This document shows, in pieces, positions 1-6,385 of a stretch of 15,465 bases of DNA. The position numbers and the translations under genes were made by a program. The stretch is taken from the NCBI GenBank assembly GCA_049975385.1, contig JBNGDO010000126.1:1-15465 (forward strand), in the 5' to 3' direction. Under the pieces are notes generated by a model. The model made no database searches, was not told the DNA's origin, and saw nothing but the letters and a program-made list of their open reading frames with translations. Positions within the stretch are counted from its first letter, which is position 1. Each line of letters opens with the position of its first letter. Source of the stretch: DSWT01 sp049975385 (GTDB lineage Bacteria > Chloroflexota > Anaerolineae > B4-G1 > SLSP01).

Positions 1-786
1 GGGATGAGCAGGACGATAGAAGATGTCTTCCACCGGCCCCAACTCGACGATGTTGCCGGCGTACATCGTGGCGACGCGGTCCGCCAACTCGGCCGCCGTC
101 GCCAGGTCGTGCGAGATAAAGAGCATCGCAAAGCCGATCTCCTCCTTGAGCCGCCGCAGGAGGTCAATAATCGTCCGCTGTGTCAGGATGTCCAGCGCCG
201 TCGTCGGCTCGTCGAGGATGAGCACCTGTGGATCGAGCAACAGGCTCATCGCCAGGAGCACGCGCTGGCGCATCCCGCCGCTCAACTCGTGTGGATAGGC
301 ATCGATGACGCGCTTGGGTTCCAGTTGCACGTATTCCAGCAGTTGCAGGGCGCGTTCCCGGACCTGGTGGCGCGGCATGTTGCCGTGGGCTTTGGCCGTG
401 TCGAGAATCTGATCCCAAATCCGCAACACCGGGTTGAAAGCGTTCAACGCCGACTGAAAGACCATCGCACACTCGGCCCAGCGGAAACGACGCAGCTCAC
501 TCTCTTTGAGTGAGAGGACGTCGATACCCTGATTGCCGCGCCAGTACGTGATCTCGCCCTTGGGGATGCGCGCCGCCTGCACCAACAGACGAATCAACGC
601 CACCCCAAACGTGGTTTTGCCGCAGCCACTTTCGCCGATCAACGCCAGGCTTTCGCCTTTCGCCAGCGATAGACTGACCCCGCGCACGGCCTTCACAACC
701 CCGCGCTCAATCTGATATTCCACCCACAAGTCTTCGACCGTGAGCGGCACTTTTGCCCTGGAAGCATCAGCGACTTTGTTTTCCAT
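1..786 (-). CDS. Peptide/sugar ABC transporter ATP-binding protein, DppD/OppD type (3' end missing)
   Basis: This is an ATPase subunit of a Dpp/Opp-type importer that powers uptake of peptides or oligosaccharides through the two permeases encoded just upstream. The 262 residues present have the Walker A motif GESGCGKT at 51-58, the Q-loop glutamine at 111, the signature LSGGMRQR at 168-175, Walker B LILDE at 189-193 and the H-loop histidine at 226. The readable end YRPAHP is where the oligopeptide-type C-terminal domain starts, so roughly the last 60-80 residues lie outside the window. The gene follows the permease gene by 24 nt. No strong ribosome binding site precedes the ATG at 786. A GTG at 750, with AGGG five bases before it, is an alternative start. 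A partner ATPase (DppF) and a binding protein would be expected further left but cannot be seen. The family call is secure; the substrate is not. Confidence 0.95.
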   Translation of the reverse strand, partial: MENKVADASRAKVPLTVEDLWVEYQIERGVVKAVRGVSLSLAKGESLALIGESGCGKTTFGVALIRLLVQAARIPKGEITYWRGNQGIDVLSLKESELRRFRWAECAMVFQSALNAFNPVLRIWDQILDTAKAHGNMPRHQVRERALQLLEYVQLEPKRVIDAYPHELSGGMRQRVLLAMSLLLDPQVLILDEPTTALDILTQRTIIDLLRRLKEEIGFAMLFISHDLATAAELADRVATMYAGNIVELGPVEDIFYRPAHP

Positions 787-810
787 CTTGCTTCTTGCCC
801 CCTGTTTCTT

Positions 811-1716
811 TCATCCCGTGCGCAAGCGTGGGTTGAAAATTTCTTCAAGTGAACGGCTCATCCACACAATCGAGAGTTGGAAAAGCGCAATCGCCGTCAC
901 CGGTGCCATAATGAAATAAACGCTGTCCTTAAAGAAAATCGCGCCCTGCGTCCAGGCCAGGTTGATCATCACGCCCCAGTTGCGGGTCAAGGGCACCAGT
1001 CCCAAGAAGACGAGGCCCACCTGCGCGTAGATCGCGGACGTCATCCCGAAGGTGAAGCTGATGGCGATGTAACTCAGCATATTGGGGAGCACTTCCGAGA
1101 AAATGATATGCCACATCCCCAAATCCAGCGCGGTGGCGGCCTCGATATAATCGCGCTCTTTGATCGAGAAAACCTGCGCCCGAATCGAACGGTACAAGCC
1201 AGCCCATGAAAGCACAGAGAGCAGCAGCGCCAGGAACAGCATATTGTCGAGTTTGACCAGGGTCGCTAACACCGCCAGCAAGGGAAAACGCGGTATGGTC
1301 AGCCAGATGTCGGCCAGCATCGTCAAAAACGAATCAAATCCGCCGCCGATGAGCGCGCTTAGCGAGCCGAGCGCCACACCGATGAACGTCGAGATAATGC
1401 CGGTCAATAGTGCCATCTGGAGAATGTCCCGCCCGCCGTGCACGATCTGCGACAGAATGTCCTTCCCCTGGCTGTCGGTGCCGAGCAGATGTTCTCGTGA
1501 GGGCGGCACGTAAATCTTGGTGATGTCGGCAGATGTCGCCTGCGGTACAAACCACGTTCCCACCGTCGTCATCAATACAAAAAAGATGAAAATGAGAAAA
1601 CCGACAAATCCGGTTTTGTTGCGGCTCATCAACTTCAGAAAGCGGCCAATGCCGCGCAGCACGCGACCAGGCCAGTAGCGAAGACCGGTCTTCGGCATTA
1701 AAGCTTGTGTCGTCAT
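811..1716 (-). CDS. ABC transporter permease, DppC/OppC type
   Basis: This is the second membrane-spanning subunit of the importer. The 301-residue length is normal for the family. An N-terminal cytoplasmic stretch and a first membrane helix (about 36-56) are followed by the family hallmark HLLGTDSQGKDILS at 76-89. A multi-helix BPD_transp core follows, with the EAA coupling loop at about 191-214 (EAATALDLG, then LPNML), which docks on the ATPase. Its ATG overlaps the TGA of the upstream permease gene in an ATGA arrangement. A strong GGAGGTGA ribosome binding site lies inside the last codons of that gene, so translation is very probably coupled. The pairing with a DppB-type permease and a DppD-type ATPase supports a peptide/opine/nickel-class importer. 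The neighbouring NamZ and ROK genes suggest muropeptide or amino-sugar fragments as cargo, which is inference. Confidence 0.95.
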   Translation of the reverse strand: MTTQALMPKTGLRYWPGRVLRGIGRFLKLMSRNKTGFVGFLIFIFFVLMTTVGTWFVPQATSADITKIYVPPSREHLLGTDSQGKDILSQIVHGGRDILQMALLTGIISTFIGVALGSLSALIGGGFDSFLTMLADIWLTIPRFPLLAVLATLVKLDNMLFLALLLSVLSWAGLYRSIRAQVFSIKERDYIEAATALDLGMWHIIFSEVLPNMLSYIAISFTFGMTSAIYAQVGLVFLGLVPLTRNWGVMINLAWTQGAIFFKDSVYFIMAPVTAIALFQLSIVWMSRSLEEIFNPRLRTG

Positions 1717-2798
1717 CGTTCACCTCCGGCAACCCGCACGCGGGGATCGAACCACCCATAGATAAAGTCTGCCAGCAAGTTGGAAACGACCACCGAGATC
1801 GTGATAATCAAGAAAATGCCCTGCATCAGCGGATAGTCACGGGTCGTGAGTGCCGCCAATAGCCGGTAGCCAATCCCCTGGTAGACGAAGATGCTCTCGA
1901 TGAGAATCGAACCGCCAACGACGAAACCGATGCTGATCAGCAGTTGCGTGATCAGCGGCAACATCGCGTTGCGGCCCACGTAGGCCGTGGTGATGCGCCC
2001 TTCAGAGAGACCGCGCGCCCGCGCCACCGCCACGTAATCCTCGCCCAGGGTCCCGATCGTGCTGCTCTTCATCGACAAAATCCACGAGCCGATGGTCGAG
2101 AGCACGTACGTAAGAATAGGCAGTGCCGCGTGAAAGAAAATATCTTTGATGAAGACCCACGTGAAGCCCGGTTGAATACCCGGCGACCGCGAGCCGCGCA
2201 TCTGGTGAATGGGAACGAGGTTCCAGTAAACGCCCAAGTAGACGAGCAAAACGATGCCGATGATGTAGTTGGGAATTGAACTCAAGACCGAAGCTATCCC
2301 GGATATTGCCGGTTCCCACAGCGCCTGGCGTTTGTAGGCCAGCAGCATCCCGATAAACACACCTAAGATAAAGCTGATAATCAGGCCTAATCCCACGCTG
2401 AACAACGTCCAGGGGAGGAACGCCACGATGATTTCCCACACGGACGTACCCGGTGAGCGCAACGATGTCCCGAGGTTGCCATGCGCGAGCTGTACCATAT
2501 ATTCGAAGTACTGCTCGTGGAGCGGCGCATCCAGATCAATGGCGAAGAGCGAAGCCGCTTGGTCGCGCGCTTCTGCGTACGGCAGGCTATACTGTACGAT
2601 CAACTCGTTGATGTACACCTCGATCGGGTTCGAGGGCATCAAGCGCACCAGGAAAAAGATCAGGCTGGTGACGAACCATATCGTGAAGATGGCGCGCGAA
2701 ATCATCCTGACGACGTAATTCGAGGTGATGCGTTTGATCCAGCGCCGCAGGGGCATCTTTTTGGGAACAGTTTGCGTGCTTATAGCTGTGCTGCTCAA
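1713..2798 (-). CDS. ABC transporter permease, DppB/OppB type
   Basis: This is the first membrane-spanning subunit of the importer, 361 residues including a roughly 25-residue polar N-terminal tail, slightly longer than usual. A first helix lies at about 32-54, followed by an extracytoplasmic segment with the family motif GNLGTSLRSPG (107-117). Five more hydrophobic segments follow. The EAA-type coupling loop lies at about 252-281 (EDYVAVARARGLSEGRI, then RNAMLP). The chosen start is a TTG at 2798 because a strong GGAGG lies five bases upstream; the first in-frame ATG, residue 15, lacks such a site. The gene follows namZ by 64 nt and overlaps the next permease gene by 4 nt, so it probably belongs to the operon that starts at the ROK promoter near 5160. 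Confidence 0.95.
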   Translation of the reverse strand: MSSTAISTQTVPKKMPLRRWIKRITSNYVVRMISRAIFTIWFVTSLIFFLVRLMPSNPIEVYINELIVQYSLPYAEARDQAASLFAIDLDAPLHEQYFEYMVQLAHGNLGTSLRSPGTSVWEIIVAFLPWTLFSVGLGLIISFILGVFIGMLLAYKRQALWEPAISGIASVLSSIPNYIIGIVLLVYLGVYWNLVPIHQMRGSRSPGIQPGFTWVFIKDIFFHAALPILTYVLSTIGSWILSMKSSTIGTLGEDYVAVARARGLSEGRITTAYVGRNAMLPLITQLLISIGFVVGGSILIESIFVYQGIGYRLLAALTTRDYPLMQGIFLIITISVVVSNLLADFIYGWFDPRVRVAGGER

Positions 2799-2845
2799 CG
2801 GAACCTCCCTTCACAGTTTGTATTCAGTCGCTTCTGCTGTATAAC

Positions 2846-2861
2846 AACGACTGAAGTCGTT
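2846..2861. repeat. Short perfect hairpin between namZ and dppB
   Basis: The sequence AACGACTGAAGTCGTT forms 7-bp perfect arms around a 2-nt centre, directly after the namZ stop codon. No U-tract follows, so it is not a classical terminator. It could be a small dispersed intergenic palindrome or an mRNA-processing hairpin that adjusts transporter expression relative to the regulator. Function is unknown. Confidence 0.4.
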
Positions 2862-2862
2862 A

Positions 2863-3888
2863 CTACGTGTAGAGCCAATATTGACGGGATGTTTGCTCGA
2901 AATCGGCCACATCGTTTACCCATCCCTCGACCAACTCGGTCACACCCACACCTGCGTCGATGGTACACCGTACCTGATCCGTACCCGCCAACAGGTCAAT
3001 GTGCGGATGCGCGCCCTCCCAACTCTGCGGCAGCCACGCGAACTCCGCCGGATACAGCGCCTTCAATGCCGCAAGCAGGTGCAAGCCCATCGTCACCGGG
3101 CGGAACGCGACACGGTCGGTCACGTGAATCTGCACGCCCCTACAGATTTCCCCGGCATACTTCGAGGCTGCCGGAAGCAACTCCGTAGGACGAAACCGCA
3201 CTCCCGGCAACGCCAGGCCGTTCAAATACGCCGCCAGCACCGCCCCATCGATCCACGGCGCGCCACAGACCTCGAACGGCAGCGCCGTCCCGCGTCCTTC
3301 GGAGACGTTCGTGCCTTCCAAAAAGCACATGCCCGGATAGACCACCGCCGTCGAAACGTGCGGCATGGCGGGNNNNNNNNNNNNNNNNNNNNNNNNNNNN
3401 NNNNNNNNNNNNNNNNNNNNNNNNNNNNNNNNNNNNNNNNNNNNNNNNNNNNNNNNNNNNNNNNNNNNNNNNTCCAGCACCACGACCGGCACATCTGCCT
3501 TAGCCGCACCCTTGAGCACATAAAACAGCGTGCTGATGAAGGTATAAAACCGCACACCCACATCTTGCATGTCCAAGACCAACACGTCCACATCCGCCAG
3601 CATATCCGGCGTCGGCTCCTGCGTTGTCCCATAGAGACTGTAAATAGATAGTTGGGTGTCCCTGTAAACGGCATCGCGCACCTTCTGGCCGTCGGCCACA
3701 GCCCCGGAGAAGCCATGCTCCGGCCCAAACAGCGCCGATAACACCACGTCACACTGTAAAAGAGCAGTGACGCAATCTGTGAGATCGCTGGTCACGGCGG
3801 CAGGATGCGTCGCCAATCCCACGCGCTTGCCCTTGAGCTGCGCTGCCCCACCGGAAATCAGACAATCCAACCCCGTCAGCACAGGCAT
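2863..3888 (-). CDS. namZ: NamZ-family exo-beta-N-acetylmuramidase (DUF1343), interrupted by an assembly gap
   Basis: Members of this family (Bacillus NamZ/YbbC, GH171) remove terminal MurNAc from peptidoglycan chains or muro-disaccharides. Visible family motifs, numbered from the chosen start, are TGLD at 5-8, KGKRVGL at 19-25, LFGPEHGF at 53-60, SLYG near 84 and VLDMQDVGVRFYT at 104-116. After the gap come VVYPGMCFLEGTN, SEGRGT, PFE and GAPW. The ATG at 3888 is preferred: GGTGAG lies six bases upstream and it gives the usual N-terminus, 7 nt after the ROK stop. An upstream ATG at 3927 overlaps the ROK gene and has no ribosome site. No signal peptide is visible from either start, so the enzyme is probably cytoplasmic, unlike secreted homologues, and would act on imported fragments. 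The 100-N gap covers the region expected to hold the conserved DRPNP segment. Apparent continuity of the frame through the N run is not evidence of an intact gene. Confidence 0.9.
   Translation of the reverse strand: MPVLTGLDCLISGGAAQLKGKRVGLATHPAAVTSDLTDCVTALLQCDVVLSALFGPEHGFSGAVADGQKVRDAVYRDTQLSIYSLYGTTQEPTPDMLADVDVLVLDMQDVGVRFYTFISTLFYVLKGAAKADVPVVVLXXXXXXXXXXXXXXXXXXXXXXXXXXXXXXXXXXPAMPHVSTAVVYPGMCFLEGTNVSEGRGTALPFEVCGAPWIDGAVLAAYLNGLALPGVRFRPTELLPAASKYAGEICRGVQIHVTDRVAFRPVTMGLHLLAALKALYPAEFAWLPQSWEGAHPHIDLLAGTDQVRCTIDAGVGVTELVEGWVNDVADFEQTSRQYWLYT
3373..3472. other. Scaffold gap of 100 N inside namZ
   Basis: Exactly 100 undetermined bases separate the segment ending VPVVVL from the one starting PAMPH. 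From memory of the family, about 75-80 residues normally lie between these points, so the true gap is probably nearer 225-240 bp. The value 100 is then a placeholder. Confidence 0.9.
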
Positions 3889-3895
3889 AACCGAC

Positions 3896-5098
3896 TCACC
3901 GGCGGAAAGGGAACAGCCCCAACTCATGATGCATCAGCAACGCCGCCGCACCGCGCAGCACAATATCGCCGCCCAGACTCACAAAATCCACTTCGGATGC
4001 TTGCGAAAGCGCCGCGAGAGAACGCCGCGTCAGTTCTTCCTTCATAGCGTCGAGCAAAAACTGCCCAAAACACAAAAGGCGCCCCGCGATCAGAATGCGA
4101 CACCCACCGAGAATCCCCACCAAACTCGCTGCTGCCGCGCCAAGGTGCTGCCCCACCTCGTGGATTACTTGACGCGCCGCTTCATCACCGGCATCGAAGG
4201 CTTGGCGTAACGTTTCGAAGGTGATCGCTTCGGGGTCGGGAGCTAATTGATTAAGCATCGACTGTGGCATATCTGTCGCGAGAGCGCGCGCCCGCCGAAC
4301 GATGCCGCGGTTGTTAATGAGCGTCTCCAAACAGCCGGCGTTCCCGCACTGGCAAGGCTCGCCGTTTTCGACCACGGTCACGTGACCGATCTCCCCGGCT
4401 CCCAACGGGTTGCCGTGAAACAGCCGTCCGCCAAGCACAATCCCGGCGCCTACACCCTTGCCGATGTGAATGACCACCAGGTCCTTCGAGCGATTGTTTT
4501 CTCCAAAAGTGTATTCGCCCAGCGCCGCCACCTGACAGTCATTCGCCATGTAGACCGGCAATTGATAGCGCGCCTCAAGTAAATCCCGCAGATGAACGTC
4601 GCGCCAGTTGAGGTTCACAGCCTGGTAGATGATGCCGTCTACAGCATCCACCAAGCCCGGCGTGCCTATGCCAATACCGAGTAAGGGATGCTGCGCTGCC
4701 GCGACCAACGCGTCGACCAGGGTGTAGACCAGGTTCAGGGCCGCCTCCCCATCGTTACCCGGCAGAGGAAGGCTCGCGCGATGGTGGATGTCACCACGCA
4801 GATCGATCAGCGCGCCGCGAAAATCCTCACGCGCCAGGTCAAGCCCAATGAGACAGCGCGAACTCGCGTCTACGCGCAGCAAGATAGCACGTTTGCCACC
4901 GGTGGAAGGGGCATGCCCGACCTCTTCAATCAGCCCTTCATCCATCAACTCGGCAACGACGTCGGAAACTGTGGGACGTGTCAGGCGCGTGATCCGCGCG
5001 ATCTCGGCTCGGCTGATCTCTCCACGCTCATAGATGGTGCTGAACACCAACTGCGTGTTGTGAATTCGCGTCTGCTCGTGCGTTGCTTTTTTTGCCAC
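3896..5098 (-). CDS. ROK-family transcriptional repressor (NagC/XylR type)
   Basis: This is a sugar-responsive DNA-binding regulator of 400 residues, the normal length for ROK repressors. An N-terminal winged helix-turn-helix (about 12-60, with SRAEIARITRLTRPTVSDVV) precedes the ROK sugar-binding fold. That fold shows GIGTPG at 143-148, AND at 185-187, GKGVGAGIV at 213-221, and the ROK zinc site with His239 in GEIGH and Cys249, Cys251 and Cys256 in CQCGNAGC. The phosphate-binding motif of true ROK kinases (DxGGT) is replaced by DLARED near 87-92, which fits a regulator without kinase activity. The start is GTG at 5098. It heads the operon with namZ and the transporter, and its promoter carries an operator that recurs before the kinase operon, so it probably represses both. 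The effector is likely an amino sugar or amino-sugar phosphate (inference). Confidence 0.93.
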   Translation of the reverse strand: MAKKATHEQTRIHNTQLVFSTIYERGEISRAEIARITRLTRPTVSDVVAELMDEGLIEEVGHAPSTGGKRAILLRVDASSRCLIGLDLAREDFRGALIDLRGDIHHRASLPLPGNDGEAALNLVYTLVDALVAAAQHPLLGIGIGTPGLVDAVDGIIYQAVNLNWRDVHLRDLLEARYQLPVYMANDCQVAALGEYTFGENNRSKDLVVIHIGKGVGAGIVLGGRLFHGNPLGAGEIGHVTVVENGEPCQCGNAGCLETLINNRGIVRRARALATDMPQSMLNQLAPDPEAITFETLRQAFDAGDEAARQVIHEVGQHLGAAAASLVGILGGCRILIAGRLLCFGQFLLDAMKEELTRRSLAALSQASEVDFVSLGGDIVLRGAAALLMHHELGLFPFRR

Positions 5099-5134
5099 AG
5101 CCTGCGCCTTATGGTGATAAAAAAGAGAGGGATG

Positions 5135-5166
5135 TTAGAAAGTTAATTTTACTTACGAAGTAAGTA
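5135..5166 (-). promoter_or_regulatory. Predicted ROK operator, copy 1 (autoregulation)
   Basis: A 28-bp block at 5135-5162 begins TTAGAAAGTTAATTTT and ends AAGTA. It is repeated at 9948-9975 with a single difference (G to C). It contains several ACTT/AAGT half-sites, and here also a perfect dyad TACTTAC-GAA-GTAAGTA at 5150-5166. It begins at the -10 box of the ROK promoter and extends over the expected transcription start, a classic position for repression. The assignment to the adjacent ROK protein is inference from position and recurrence. Confidence 0.8.
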
Positions 5167-5191
5167 TACATCTCTTTAAAACGTTTGTCAA
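5163..5191 (-). promoter_or_regulatory. Sigma-70/sigma-A promoter of the ROK-namZ-dpp operon
   Basis: On the minus strand, a perfect -35 box TTGACA (5186-5191) is separated by exactly 17 bp from the -10 box TATACT (5163-5168). The expected transcription start is near 5156, giving a leader of about 58 nt before the GTG start of the ROK gene. The operator sits directly downstream of the -10 box. Confidence 0.85.
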
Positions 5192-5220
5192 GCATTTTTC
5201 CAGCCCACAAATTGCTCCGA

Positions 5221-5265
5221 GGGGATCGTCAGATCCCCGTTCTGGTCTGGAGCTGGCGATCCAGA
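5221..5265 (-). terminator. Two stem-loops after the nucleotidyltransferase gene; possible terminator
   Basis: One hairpin is GGGGATC-GTCA-GATCCCC (5221-5238), with 7 perfect base pairs and a 4-nt loop. A second has arms TCTGGA (5246-5251) and TCCAGA (5260-5265). They lie between the stop codon of the last gene of the kinase operon (5298) and the -35 box of the ROK promoter (5186-5191), where transcription should end. There is no run of U after the stems on the minus strand, so a standard intrinsic terminator is not proven. They may equally be an intergenic repeat remnant. Confidence 0.4.
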
Positions 5266-5297
5266 AAGAGCGTCACCGTCTACTGAGTCTGCCGATG

Positions 5298-6215
5298 CTA
5301 CCACAGCCGTTCGGGATAAACGCCCTGTTCGATCAACGCGCGAATCGCCTGCTCGACGCGCTGCCGGTCCTCTTTGTACGTCACCCCAAACCACTGCGCA
5401 TCGCTGGTGAGCACTCTGACGCGCGCGTTCTTCTCCTGCACCAGGTCGCCCACAATGTTAGGCAAGAAGAACTCGGCCTTGAGCAAATCTTGGGCATTTT
5501 TCTGGAGGAACAGCGGGAAGCGGCGCTCCAATTCGCCGAACAAACTCAGGGTGAATCCCCAGATATTCATCGAGACGGTAGCGCGCGCGGGGATGTCGAT
5601 CCAGGTTGCGCCGTCTTCAGTGTAAGCGATCTGGTTCCCGCGCCGTTCGATGTGCGTGCGCTCGCGGATGTAAACGAGGAAACCATCGTCATCCACGGTG
5701 CAGACGCCGCGCGAGACGTGCCCGTGCTCGGTGATCGTATTCTCCAGGACGTAACCCACCATACAGTAGTCGTAGACGCCGCCTTTGTCTTCCGCCAGAG
5801 CAAGATACCCGGCCAACGTCTCAAAGGCGGCACGCCCGTAGAAATCGTCGGCATTGATGACCGCGAACGGTCCGGCGACCTCGTCCCGGCAACTCAGCAC
5901 AGCTTGCCCAGTGCCCCAGGGCTTCCGGCGCTCTGGCGGCACCACAAAGCCAGGTGGCACATCCGCCAACCGCTGGATGACGTAGGCCACGTCACAATGC
6001 TGCTCGATGGTCGTCCCGAAGCGCTCCCGGAACGGCGCTTCGATGGCTGCATTGACGACGAAGACCACCTTGCCGAATCCGGCGCGCAGCGCGTCGAAAA
6101 CGGCATAGTCGAGCAACGTCGCGCTATGTGGGCCAACCGGCTCGATCTGCTTGATGCCGCCATAGCGACTTCCCAGTCCAGCAGCCATCACGATCAACGT
6201 AGGATTTACAGTCAT
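5298..6215 (-). CDS. Sugar-phosphate nucleotidyltransferase family protein
   Basis: This 305-residue protein belongs to the NTP_transferase family, which joins a sugar 1-phosphate to a nucleotide to make an NDP-sugar. The nucleotide-binding signature AAGLGSRYGG lies at 11-20 with the conserved lysine at 22. KPWGTGQAV lies at 98-106 and the metal-binding NADDF at 121-125. The GGIKQ form differs from GalU/RmlA and resembles a family often placed beside N-acetylhexosamine kinases (recalled, not searched). AAGGAG lies five bases before the ATG, supporting this start. It is the last gene of the kinase-deacetylase-SIS operon, separated from the SIS gene by a 170-bp heptamer-repeat spacer. A role activating a salvaged amino sugar for envelope synthesis is plausible, but substrate and nucleotide are unknown. 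Confidence 0.85.
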   Translation of the reverse strand: MTVNPTLIVMAAGLGSRYGGIKQIEPVGPHSATLLDYAVFDALRAGFGKVVFVVNAAIEAPFRERFGTTIEQHCDVAYVIQRLADVPPGFVVPPERRKPWGTGQAVLSCRDEVAGPFAVINADDFYGRAAFETLAGYLALAEDKGGVYDYCMVGYVLENTITEHGHVSRGVCTVDDDGFLVYIRERTHIERRGNQIAYTEDGATWIDIPARATVSMNIWGFTLSLFGELERRFPLFLQKNAQDLLKAEFFLPNIVGDLVQEKNARVRVLTSDAQWFGVTYKEDRQRVEQAIRALIEQGVYPERLW

Positions 6216-6233
6216 AGATTCTCCTTAAAGTAA

Positions 6234-6378
6234 GGGTAATTGGTAATGAGTAAAGAGTAAAGGGGAAGGTAGTTTCAGTTCACTTTCTTCTCGCGACTCA
6301 TTTTACTCGTTACCCACTACCCATCACTCATTACTCATTACTCGTTACTCGTTACTCGTTACTCGTTACCCTTTACAC
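6234..6378. repeat. Heptamer-repeat inverted array A, between SIS gene and nucleotidyltransferase gene
   Basis: The left arm (6234-6268) is about five 7-bp units of the form KRGTAAW (GGGTAAT, TGGTAAT, GAGTAAA twice, GGGGAAG). The right arm (about 6301-6378) holds about ten units of the complementary form RTTACYC, including ATTACTC twice and GTTACTC three times in a row at 6344-6364. The two arms are complementary, so the transcript could fold into a long imperfect hairpin with several registers. The array fills nearly the whole space between two co-directional genes of one operon. Confidence 0.85.
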
Positions 6379-6385
6379 CAACGCC

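Noticed and set aside
2481..3188. Plus-strand open frame of 235 codons spanning parts of dppB and namZ
   Set aside because: It crosses two real genes and their spacer in antisense, is rich in Arg/Pro/His typical of shadow frames, and shows no motif.
3896..3927. Start of namZ at 3927, overlapping the ROK gene by 32 bp
   Set aside because: No ribosome site precedes it. The ATG at 3888 has GGTGAG at proper spacing and gives the standard family N-terminus.
5295..6233. Plus-strand open frame of 312 codons opposite the nucleotidyltransferase gene
   Set aside because: It mirrors a gene with clear catalytic motifs and a good ribosome site on the minus strand. The antisense frame has no recognisable motif; long antisense frames are common in GC-rich codons.
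6234..6378. CRISPR array
   Set aside because: Repeat units are only 7 bp with no unique spacers, and no cas genes are present.
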